From Lachnospiraceae bacterium (GTDB taxonomy: Bacteria > Bacillota > Clostridia > Lachnospirales > Lachnospiraceae), in NCBI GenBank assembly GCA_017439665.1, contig JAFSIS010000070.1, forward strand, positions 124,001-188,000: a stretch of DNA of 64,000 nt, in the 5' to 3' direction. The notes under the pieces were generated by a model. That model had not been told where the DNA came from. It saw only the letters and a list, made by a program, of their open reading frames with translations, and ran no database searches. This document shows, piece after piece, positions 24,726 through 31,538 of the stretch. Positions within the stretch are counted from its first letter, which is position 1; the number at the start of each line of letters is the position of its first letter. A program made the position numbers and the translations under genes.

Positions 24726-24780
24726 AGATTTTGGAGTTTTATGTCACAGAATAAAGCAATACTGGGAAACCTATGTTAAC

Positions 24781-24820
24781 ATAAAAAGAAGCTGTCTCGT
24801 TTGAGGGGCAGCTTCTTTAC
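24781..24820. terminator. Bidirectional terminator between the ATPase fragment and the lipoprotein gene
   Basis: A perfect 9-bp stem AAGAAGCTG (24786-24794) / CAGCTTCTT (24809-24817) with a 14-base loop. The - strand transcript of the lipoprotein gene ends in a good T-run; the + strand side has a short one. Confidence 0.7.
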
Positions 24821-24840
24821 ACGATGATCATTCTTCAAAA

Positions 24841-25311
24841 TTAATTTTCAGTATAAGAATCAAGCGAGGTAGTATTACCCGTTTCTGAATCCGTAAAACT
24901 AAGAGTAGTTTCGTTGAGGGTGGTTAACTGGGCAGTAAACTCCAGCTCCAGATCAGGAACGGAAATGGTCAATATAGTAGTACCACCATCTCCGGCAGAT
25001 AATGTATACTTTCCAACGGCTTTGATGCTTTCTTCGCCCTCCACATAAGTAAGGGACAGGGTGGAATCATCCTTTTCAAAGCTCCATATGGTCATATCAT
25101 TGCCCATCCAATTGGTTCCGGCAAGGGCAGAGCCGATATTTGTGCTGACTTCAGACTCTGTCGTGGCTGTGGCTTCCTGTGCCGGCACAGACTCTGTTGC
25201 AGAAGTGGCTTCCTGTACCGGAGTAGAAGCGGCTTCTTCTTTACCACTACAGGCAGTAACGCTGGCAGCCATACAAATGGCTAAAACTACAAGGGATAAT
25301 TTCTTTTTCAT
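24841..25311 (-). CDS. Small secreted lipoprotein
   Basis: Predicted lipoprotein of 156 residues. A basic start K-K-K, a hydrophobic stretch and the lipobox V-T-A-C place lipidation at Cys21. A Thr/Ser/Glu/Ala-rich linker (about 25-58) follows, then a compact beta-rich domain containing G-T-N-W-M-G. That domain is reminiscent of lipocalin-like DUF domains of clostridial lipoproteins; I cannot name the family. GAGG precedes the ATG on the reverse strand. No clear sigma-A promoter was found in the 340-base gap upstream (25312-25652). That gap otherwise holds a weak AATTAT/ATAATT hairpin with a T-run (25506-25530) and the promoter listed at 25577. Confidence 0.85.
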   Translation of the reverse strand: MKKKLSLVVLAICMAASVTACSGKEEAASTPVQEATSATESVPAQEATATTESEVSTNIGSALAGTNWMGNDMTIWSFEKDDSTLSLTYVEGEESIKAVGKYTLSAGDGGTTILTISVPDLELEFTAQLTTLNETTLSFTDSETGNTTSLDSYTEN

Positions 25312-25576
25312 TTTTTCCTCTCATTCCGCTGCTTTGGCAGCCTTATCTTTTGTAAAGTGGATCAAGTTTCGATTAAAGAAGCTTTGATTTGATCAGTATT
25401 TCCCTGCACCTCTTTTCATGCTATACAAAGGAGATACACAGTTTAGTCAAGAATAACATATATAGGAAAGAAAATCAAGAAAAATCCCGAGGATAGAAGG
25501 CGCGAAATTATACAGAAGGCATAATTTTTTGTGTATCAATATGTAAGGGCCTGGCAGAAGGCTGATCGGTTACGTA

Positions 25577-25605
25577 TTTACGATTGGAAGAACTGACGTT
25601 ATAAT
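25577..25605 (+). promoter_or_regulatory. Sigma-A promoter ahead of the 25653 GT2
   Basis: TTTACG (25577-25582), 17 bases, then a perfect TATAAT (25600-25605). It restarts transcription of glycan genes after the accessory island. Confidence 0.6.
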
Positions 25606-25652
25606 GAGAGAAATGAAGAAAAGGAAGCCGTTCAATAGCGGTGTTGATAAGG

Positions 25653-26684
25653 ATGAAACTGAGTGTGATCGTGCCTGTTTATAATATGGCAGCAGAAGGA
25701 AAATTAAATTACTGTCTGGATTCCCTGGTCAATCAGACCATTTCTAATTATGAAATTATTGCTGTGGATGATTGTTCTACCGACAATTCTCTGGAAATTC
25801 TGTATTCCTATGAAAAACAATATCCGGAAAAAGTTAAGGTGATTGCTTCTCCGATAAATAAAAAACAGGGAGGAGCAAAAAATCTTGGTCTTAAAGCAGC
25901 GAAGGGAGAGTGGATCGGCTTCATTGACAGCGATGACTGGGTCACTGCTGACTATTACGAGAAGCTTTTACAAAAAGCTGAAGAGGCCGGAGCAGATATG
26001 GCAGGCTGTGATTATCATCTGACCCATGAACATTCCATGAAGATCGGACAGGTGGTTCCTAATAACCGGCCTGAACAGGCTGGAATACTGGATCATGATA
26101 AATATGCCTCCCTGATTCTGGATGGGGGAAGTCTGGTAGTAAAAATCTATAAAAGAAATATTATTTTTGACTATCCAAACCGCTTTCCGGAAGGAATCTT
26201 TTATGAGGACAATGCCATCAGTAATTCCTGGATGCTTAGGGCCAGGCATTTCGTCTATCTTCAGGAGCCTTTGTACTATTATTATCAGCACGACACCTCA
26301 ACGGTGCATACCATAACCACCAAGCGCTGTGAACATCGGATGGAGGCGGCCCGGATCATGGTTAAGGAAGCCAGGGAATTTGGTTTTTTGGAAGAATATT
26401 ATCCGGAGATTGAAAGCAGCTTTACTACCTTATTCTATGTCAATACCCTTTTTTCCTATTTGGCCGGAGTGAAGCCGGTGAAGCTTTCCTTTATCAAAAA
26501 GCTGGGAAAAGAGATGAGAGAAACCTTCCCTGATTTCCGGCGGAATCCCTATTATGAAAGTCGGGTGCATGCGGAGGAACGAAAGCTGATCGATATGCAG
26601 ATGAAGTCGGATCTGTACTTCTTCCTCTATTATAAGCTTCTGTGGGCTTATCGAAAGTTCAGGAAGCGGCTGAAAAGATCATAG
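25653..26684 (+). CDS. GT2 glycosyltransferase
   Basis: GT-A type glycosyltransferase of 343 residues. Motifs are L-S-V-I-V-P-V-Y-N, V-D-D-C-S-T-D-N-S, Q-G-G-A-K-N-L-G and F-I-D-S-D-D-W; a helical C-terminal domain is rich in aromatic and basic residues. The start is uncertain: an in-frame GTG at 25641 has AAGGA 15 bases upstream, while the ATG at 25653 gives the canonical N terminus but no well-spaced ribosome site. It lies between pseC and the ATP-grasp gene and may use a sugar made nearby. Confidence 0.85.
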   Translation: MKLSVIVPVYNMAAEGKLNYCLDSLVNQTISNYEIIAVDDCSTDNSLEILYSYEKQYPEKVKVIASPINKKQGGAKNLGLKAAKGEWIGFIDSDDWVTADYYEKLLQKAEEAGADMAGCDYHLTHEHSMKIGQVVPNNRPEQAGILDHDKYASLILDGGSLVVKIYKRNIIFDYPNRFPEGIFYEDNAISNSWMLRARHFVYLQEPLYYYYQHDTSTVHTITTKRCEHRMEAARIMVKEAREFGFLEEYYPEIESSFTTLFYVNTLFSYLAGVKPVKLSFIKKLGKEMRETFPDFRRNPYYESRVHAEERKLIDMQMKSDLYFFLYYKLLWAYRKFRKRLKRS

Positions 26685-26710
26685 CAAAGAAATTTACAGG
26701 ATTTTTGAGC

Positions 26711-26816
26711 TTAAGCAGTATCGCAGGGAAACTTGTGAGGTGCATGGAGATTAGTGTGAAAAATCAGAGATTTTTCACTTATTGATTTAAGCAGTATCGC
26801 AAGTAAAACTTGCGAT
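26711..26816 (+). repeat. Direct repeats and two hairpins in the leader of the ATP-grasp gene
   Basis: An exact 15-base direct repeat TTAAGCAGTATCGCA occurs at 26711-26725 and 26787-26801. Between and after them are two perfect hairpins: GTGAAAAATC-aga-GATTTTTCAC (26756-26778) and ATCGCAAGT-aaa-ACTTGCGAT (26796-26816). The second ends 16 bases before the start codon and partly overlaps the second repeat copy, so it could influence translation. Confidence 0.6.
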
Positions 26817-26832
26817 ATGCAAGGGGATTAAG

Positions 26833-28038
26833 ATGAAAGCATTGATTATCGGAGCCAGCGAGGAGGCTCTTCATACCATAGAAAAAGCGAAGGAACAGGG
26901 ACTTACAGTGGTCTGTATGGATGGCAATCCGGATGCGGCAGGGTTAAAACAAGCGGATGAAGCCATTGTGGTGAATATTTCCAATGAAGAAGATACCATT
27001 GCTGCTGCAAGGAAAGTGGAGCCGGATTTTTTACTGACCGTTCCTATCGGTCGGTATCTGACCACAACAGGGGCAGTGAATGAGGACCTGGATCTTCCGG
27101 GAATTGGCAAAGAGGCGGCCGTAAATTGTACGGATAAGTGGAAGTTTCATCGGCTTTTGGAAGAAAAGGGGCTGCGCAAGGGCAGATGTATCCTGTTGAC
27201 CAGTTGGGAAGAAGATGGAGAGGGTCATGTTTTGGAGGATTTTCCCTATCCTGCTGTATTAAAGCCAAGATTTGGTTCCGGCAGCAGAGGGATCCTGGTG
27301 GTAGAGAATGGGGAAGAGGCAAAAAAGGCCATAGAAGAAATTCGTGATGGCGATGAAGAGGACTACCTTCTGGAGGAGTGTGTAGAAGGCGAGGAGTACG
27401 GAATAGACGGAGCAGTGATCCGGGGAAAGTTTTATTTGATTCTTCTCAGGAAAAAAGAAAACACACCCTTTCCGGCAAGACAGGCGGTGGCCTATTTCAG
27501 TGTTCTGCCCACGGATGAATTCTATGGGCAGGTGGAGGCCTATCTGAAGCAGGTGGTAAGTACATTAAATCTGGAGGAATGCCTTCTTCATGGGGATATC
27601 ATCCGTACCGGGCAGGGGCCTTTTCTTATCGAACTGTCAGCCAGGCCCTCCGGCCATAACCTGCACAACCTGTTCACTCCTTTGGCTACGGGAGTAGACA
27701 TGGCAGGAGAGTATATTGCTTACCGTATGGGAAAGAGCTGTTCCTTTACTCCCTCCTGCACCAGAAAACTGATGATCCATTATTTTGATCTGGAAGGAGA
27801 AGTAAAACGAGTGCCTTCTTCTGAGGAAGTGGAAGCTCTTGCTATAAAGAAGGGCTGCAGACTGATTCAATGGGAATGTAAGATCAAACCCGGTGAGATT
27901 TTAAAAAAGGTCTGTGATGGCCATTCCCTGATGGGACGTGGATATTATATTCTGGAAGAAAGTACAGAGACAGAAGGAGAGGAAGGATTTAAACAGCTGG
28001 CGGATGAGATAAGAAAATTAACGATTAGAATTAATTGA
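26833..28038 (+). CDS. ATP-grasp carboxylate-amine ligase
   Basis: ATP-grasp enzyme of 401 residues, which would join a carboxylate to an amine via an acyl phosphate. The N-terminal Rossmann-like domain starts A-L-I-I-G-A-S. The central domain has L-K-P-R-F-G-S-G-S-R-G (ATP-binding loop), E-E-C-V-E-G-E-E-Y-G-I-D and the metal-binding I-E-L-S-A-R-P-S-G-H. The C-terminal domain resembles those of BacD/L-amino-acid ligase-like proteins. It lies beside pseG/pseI in convergent orientation. I infer that it attaches an amino acid to an amino sugar or nonulosonate precursor; free dipeptide or cofactor synthesis is possible. The ribosome site is AAGGGG. Confidence 0.82.
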   Translation: MKALIIGASEEALHTIEKAKEQGLTVVCMDGNPDAAGLKQADEAIVVNISNEEDTIAAARKVEPDFLLTVPIGRYLTTTGAVNEDLDLPGIGKEAAVNCTDKWKFHRLLEEKGLRKGRCILLTSWEEDGEGHVLEDFPYPAVLKPRFGSGSRGILVVENGEEAKKAIEEIRDGDEEDYLLEECVEGEEYGIDGAVIRGKFYLILLRKKENTPFPARQAVAYFSVLPTDEFYGQVEAYLKQVVSTLNLEECLLHGDIIRTGQGPFLIELSARPSGHNLHNLFTPLATGVDMAGEYIAYRMGKSCSFTPSCTRKLMIHYFDLEGEVKRVPSSEEVEALAIKKGCRLIQWECKIKPGEILKKVCDGHSLMGRGYYILEESTETEGEEGFKQLADEIRKLTIRIN

Positions 28039-28060
28039 ATCGTTAATTCTGATATTTTTT
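28016..28060. terminator. Bidirectional terminator between the ATP-grasp gene and pseG
   Basis: A perfect 11-bp stem AATTAACGATT (28016-28026) / AATCGTTAATT (28038-28048) overlapping the ATP-grasp stop codon, with TTTTTT at 28055-28060. It can serve the convergent pseG transcript as well. Confidence 0.7.
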
Positions 28061-28082
28061 CACATAAGTGATGGAAACAAAC

Positions 28083-29477
28083 CTACAGCCGGCACAGTGC
28101 TTCGGCAATCCTGGAAGAACCCTTTCCATCGATGAGGCTTCTGCTCTTATTTTGCAGAAGCTTTCTTTTTTCGGGATTCTCCAGCATGCTGGCAAGAAAA
28201 TCCATAATGCGTTCGTACACTTTATCGGAATGCTTATCACGGATATCTCCTATATAGGCTCCATTGGAATCCTCATCGCGGATATTCTCTATATAGGCTC
28301 CATTGGAATCCTCATCACGGATATTCTCTATATAGGCTCCATTGGAATCCTCATCACGGATATCCCCTGCATAGGGAATGGCACCGGCTCGGTCGAATCC
28401 AAGGGCAAACTCCACCTGGTTATCAGCCATGGTAAAGCTGATGGCAGGAACACCCAGGGCAGAGAGCTCACAGAGGGTGGTTCCGGCAGCAGAAATGGCC
28501 AGATCGCATTTCTTCATCAGGGGTGCCAGATCGGTAAGCCCCTCGTGGAGTTGGATATTTTTCCTTGTTGAAGCAAGGCTGTGGAGAGACTGTTTTTCTT
28601 CCGGGGAAAAGAGCTTCCCCATAACCACATGAAAAGTAAGGGATGGCCATTCTTCCTGGCTTAGGATGCCGGAAGCTGAAGGATAGAGATTTCCTGTGGA
28701 AAGAGCATCATCATAGGACGAAGGCCGGGCAGTCCCGCTCGAAAAATAACGGCCCTGCAAGGCAGTCAGCAGTTTAAGGCAGAAGCCATAGGGATCGCTT
28801 CCTCCGCTGGTGATTAGCACATTTTGGGGAATTTCCCGAAAAACAGGGGTATAGCTGCTAAACTGCCTGCGTAAAGGAGTATATTCGGCACCCGGAAGGA
28901 GAAATTTTGCAGAGGTGTAAAAGCTTTGCAGCTTCGGTAATTCCTTAGGAGAAATTATGTCGTAATTTAACAACAGGTCTACAGGATAATCAAATTTTTT
29001 CAGATCATCGATATAGGCTGTTCTGGCCACCTTATTCAGAGCATTGAGGTAAGCCGGGGTGACGAAATAGGAGTCGATCAGGAGGATGGGCCTGTCTGAA
29101 TCGTTGTAAGAATCCGAAGACAAATTGGCCGAAGACTCTGAAAAAGAGGGTAAGAGGCCGGAAGTGCTTTTGGGTACATCAAACAGGGAAAGCAGCTCTG
29201 CCAGTTCATTCTCCGGTTGGTCATACCGGGCTGTGGCCAGTACTAAGGCTGACGCATGGCTTCCCCAAAGCGCTTCCTTCTTCTGTGTGATATTCTGGGT
29301 CTGGTCTTTCCAAAAGCTTTCCAGAAGACTTAAGCTTTCCTCATCGGAAACCAGAAAGCAGACCTTCCTATCCTGGTCAAGAAGGGCCTGGGCAATGGAA
29401 ATACACCGGACCAGATGCCCGGTGGAAATCTTGCTGTTACCGTCTGTTCGGATGTAGATTACTGAATCAGCTCCCAT
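28083..29477 (-). CDS. pseG: UDP-2,4-diacetamido-2,4,6-trideoxy-beta-L-altropyranose hydrolase, PseG, with internal tandem repeat
   Basis: Fourth step of pseudaminate synthesis: removal of UDP before condensation by PseI. The 464-residue GT-B-like protein has R-T-D-G-N-S near the N terminus and G-H-L-V-R with the catalytic-base histidine. It also has S-G-G-S-D-P-Y-G, S-A-A-G-T-T-L-C-E-L and the C-terminal D-G-K-G-S-S-R-I-A. Typical PseG proteins have about 280-350 residues. The excess comes from Ser-rich inserts (about 105-125 and 250-280) and a 13-residue tandem repeat at about 368-412 (I-R-D-E-D-S-N-G-A-Y-I-E-N). The repeat follows I-P-Y-A-G, a surface-loop position, so activity may be kept. 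It overlaps pseI by 19 bases. Confidence 0.9.
   Translation of the reverse strand: MGADSVIYIRTDGNSKISTGHLVRCISIAQALLDQDRKVCFLVSDEESLSLLESFWKDQTQNITQKKEALWGSHASALVLATARYDQPENELAELLSLFDVPKSTSGLLPSFSESSANLSSDSYNDSDRPILLIDSYFVTPAYLNALNKVARTAYIDDLKKFDYPVDLLLNYDIISPKELPKLQSFYTSAKFLLPGAEYTPLRRQFSSYTPVFREIPQNVLITSGGSDPYGFCLKLLTALQGRYFSSGTARPSSYDDALSTGNLYPSASGILSQEEWPSLTFHVVMGKLFSPEEKQSLHSLASTRKNIQLHEGLTDLAPLMKKCDLAISAAGTTLCELSALGVPAISFTMADNQVEFALGFDRAGAIPYAGDIRDEDSNGAYIENIRDEDSNGAYIENIRDEDSNGAYIGDIRDKHSDKVYERIMDFLASMLENPEKRKLLQNKSRSLIDGKGSSRIAEALCRL
28241..28375 (-). repeat. 39-bp in-frame tandem repeat inside pseG (about 3.5 copies)
   Basis: Units start at 28241, 28280 and 28319, each exactly 39 bases, with a partial copy from 28358. 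Units two and three are identical; the first and last are diverged. A more degenerate partial copy precedes 28241. As 39 is divisible by three, gain or loss of units keeps the frame. Confidence 0.95.
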
Positions 29478-30511
29478 GCCAGAGGAGTTCCTTTCTTTAG
29501 GTCTGTTTTTGCTGTTTTTCCCAACACTTCTTCATAATGTCTGGTGTGCAGGCCGTCTCCGGGACGGATGGAACGGATATTTTCGGCTGTGAAGGCTTCA
29601 CCGGCCTTCATATCCTTTACCACAAAAAGAGAGCGGCTGCCGCCATGCTCCAGCTTCTGGGTATCGGTGAGGAGATATTCGCTGGTTCCCAGAGCCTTTT
29701 CCAGAATACGTACCTCCTGTACCAGTCTCGCAAATTCCTCCGGCTCCATGGAGAAGCTGCTGTCCGGTCCTCCGTCTGCACGCCTCAGGGTAAGATGCTT
29801 TTCGATCATCTTAGCGCCTAAAGGAATGGAGCCGGCTGAGACGATGGTTCCCATGGTGTGGTCTGAGATACCGGTAAGGCAGTCGTAGGTGGCAGCCAGT
29901 GTAGGAATAACCCGCAGATTCACTTCCTCATAGGGAGTGGGGTAGGAGGAAACGCATTTTAACAGGATAATGTCTTCATTTCCTTCCTCCCGACAAACCT
30001 CCAGAGCCAGCCGGATATCCTCAGGATAAGCAATTCCGGTGGCAAAGATTATGGGCTTGTGAAGACGGGCTACCTTGCGGATCAGGGGAATATCATTAAT
30101 CTCGTAGGAAGCGATCTTATAAGCAGGTACCTTCATCTCCTCCAGAAAATCCACGGAAGAAAAGTCGAAGGGGGAGGAAAAACACTCCAGCCCCAGCTTA
30201 TTGGCCTCCTCCATCAGGCGGGGCTGCCACTCCCAGGGGGTGCAGGCTTCCCGATAGAGCTGGTGGAGAGTCATGCCGTCCCATACGGTCCCCTCATTGA
30301 TCTGAAAGCAGGGAGAATCGCAGTCGATGGTGATGGTGTCCGCGGTATAGGTCTGCAGCTTAATGGCGTCTGCACCGGCCTCTTTTGCCGCATGGATGAT
30401 CTCTACTGCACGGCTGTAATCCTGGTTATGGTTGCCGGAAATCTCGGCAACAATAAAGGTGGGGGCATTTTCACCCACCAATTTATTTCCTATTTTAAAT
30501 GATTTATTCAT
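29459..30511 (-). CDS. pseI: Pseudaminic acid synthase, PseI
   Basis: Condenses 6-deoxy-AltdiNAc with phosphoenolpyruvate to give pseudaminic acid; a metal-dependent cytoplasmic enzyme. The 350-residue protein has the NeuB TIM barrel (F-I-V-A-E-I-S-G-N-H-N near residue 20 and A-I-K-L-Q-T-Y). The L-Y-R-E-A-C-T-P-W-E-W segment separates PseI from sialic acid synthases. S-D-H-T-M-G and E-K-H-L-T-L line the active site. A C-terminal antifreeze-like SAF domain (about 290-350, with R-S-I-R-P-G-D-G) closes the dimer site. GAGG precedes the ATG. It is divergent from pseF across a 326-base gap containing a mobile-element-like hairpin. Confidence 0.96.
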   Translation of the reverse strand: MNKSFKIGNKLVGENAPTFIVAEISGNHNQDYSRAVEIIHAAKEAGADAIKLQTYTADTITIDCDSPCFQINEGTVWDGMTLHQLYREACTPWEWQPRLMEEANKLGLECFSSPFDFSSVDFLEEMKVPAYKIASYEINDIPLIRKVARLHKPIIFATGIAYPEDIRLALEVCREEGNEDIILLKCVSSYPTPYEEVNLRVIPTLAATYDCLTGISDHTMGTIVSAGSIPLGAKMIEKHLTLRRADGGPDSSFSMEPEEFARLVQEVRILEKALGTSEYLLTDTQKLEHGGSRSLFVVKDMKAGEAFTAENIRSIRPGDGLHTRHYEEVLGKTAKTDLKKGTPLAWELIQ

Positions 30512-30550
30512 TGTGACCTCTTTCTTGTAATGGAAATCTGTATAAATAGC

Positions 30551-30706
30551 AAATATTGTAACTATTCAGGACAGGCTCGAAAATCCTGTGGATTTCCTCG
30601 CTTTAGAGATCCATCCAATAGAAATATCCACAAACAGTCCTTTGAAAGCAAGCTTTCACGGACTGTTTGTAAATATTTCTGCTGTCCTGAATAGTTACCA
30701 AATATT
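30551..30706. repeat. MITE-like element with terminal inverted repeats and AAATATT flanks
   Basis: A 17-bp perfect terminal inverted repeat, GTAACTATTCAGGACAG (30558-30574) and its complement (30682-30698), encloses a long inner hairpin. That hairpin has CAAACAGTCC / GGACTGTTTG arms continuing into TGAAAGC-aa-GCTTTCA. The seven bases AAATATT occur directly on both sides (30551-30557 and 30700-30706), as expected for a target-site duplication. It has no coding capacity. A diverged half-copy of the terminal repeat, GTAACTATTTAGGACA, occurs near 21532. Confidence 0.7.
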
Positions 30707-30738
30707 ATAATAAAAAGGGGAAAGTAAGGCAATAAAAG

Positions 30739-30767
30739 TTTACCATTCTTGAGTTATGGTGTATATT
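30739..30767 (+). promoter_or_regulatory. Sigma-A promoter ahead of pseF
   Basis: TTTACC (30739-30744), 17 bases, TATATT (30762-30767), with a 60-base leader containing the hairpin at 30783-30807. The remaining part of the pseI-pseF gap is the MITE-like element and AT-rich sequence. Confidence 0.5.
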
Positions 30768-30782
30768 TGAAAAAAAGAAAAA

Positions 30783-30807
30783 TAACTGTTCAGTACCTTC
30801 ACAGTTA
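30783..30807. repeat. Dispersed motif TAACTGT-N11-ACAGTTA in the pseF leader
   Basis: A perfect 7-bp inverted repeat with an 11-base loop. Its complement, TAACTGTGAAGGTACTGAACAGTTA, matches 36275-36300 almost base for base, so it is a dispersed intergenic sequence of this genome. Confidence 0.6.
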
Positions 30808-30837
30808 CAAAAAAGCAGGAATTAACGAGGAGGCCTT

Positions 30838-31533
30838 ATGCCAACAAAAAATCTGGCTATCATCACCGCCCGGGGAGGCAGCAAGCGGATACCGGGAAAA
30901 AATATCAGGGAATTCTGCGGAAAACCCATTCTTTTTTACTCCATCGAGGCAGCTCTTGCCTCCGGTGTCTTTGCAGAGGTTATGGTTTCCACCGATGATC
31001 AGGAAATTGCCCGTCTGGCTGTGGAGGCCGGGGCAGTGGTTCCCTTTATGCGCTCTGAGGCCACAGCAGGGGATTTTGCTTCTACCGATGAAGTGATCTA
31101 TGAGGTTTTACAGGAGTATGAAAAACGGGGAAAGCAGTTTGAGGCCTTCTGCTGCATCTATCCTACCGCTCCATTTTTGACGCCAAAACGTTTAAAGGAA
31201 GCCATGGGATTATTGCAGGAGGCAGACTCGGTTATGCCGGTGGTGCCTTTTTCCTATCCTCCTCAAAGGGGACTGATCATCGATCAGAATGGTTATGTGA
31301 GAAGAAAATACCCGGAATATGCCACCGCCAGAAGTCAGGATCTGGAAAAGATGTATCATGACTGCGGACAGTTTTATGCCTGCAGGACGGCCCCCTTTCT
31401 GAGAGAAAAAACCACTGATGTAGAGGGACTCGTTCCTCTGTATCTGTCGGAAATGGAGGTTCAGGACATTGATACTCCTGAGGACTGGGAGCTGGCAGAA
31501 TTAAAATACAGAAAGCTTTTCCAAAAGGATTGA
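30838..31533 (+). CDS. pseF: Pseudaminic acid cytidylyltransferase, PseF
   Basis: Activates pseudaminic acid with CTP to CMP-pseudaminate, the donor for glycosyltransferases. The 231-residue protein has the CMP-nonulosonate synthetase fold, with I-I-T-A-R-G-G-S-K-R-I-P-G-K-N near the N terminus (CTP phosphate loop). It also has S-T-D-D-Q-E, Y-P-T-A-P-F and D-I-D-T-P-E-D at the C terminus. C-I-Y-P-T-A-P-F and P-F-S-Y-P-P-Q-R are PseF-like, not NeuA-like. GAGGAGG precedes the ATG. Gene order pseF, PLP enzyme, GT52-like transferase suggests that CMP-pseudaminate is used just downstream. Confidence 0.95.
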   Translation: MPTKNLAIITARGGSKRIPGKNIREFCGKPILFYSIEAALASGVFAEVMVSTDDQEIARLAVEAGAVVPFMRSEATAGDFASTDEVIYEVLQEYEKRGKQFEAFCCIYPTAPFLTPKRLKEAMGLLQEADSVMPVVPFSYPPQRGLIIDQNGYVRRKYPEYATARSQDLEKMYHDCGQFYACRTAPFLREKTTDVEGLVPLYLSEMEVQDIDTPEDWELAELKYRKLFQKD

Positions 31534-31538
31534 GAAAA

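Noticed and set aside
26696..26832. Riboswitch in the ATP-grasp leader
   Set aside because: The hairpins are simple perfect stems and match no known riboswitch consensus that I recognise; kept only as a possible attenuator.
28241..28375. Regular repeats suggesting a CRISPR array
   Set aside because: The units are contiguous with no spacers and are in frame with pseG.
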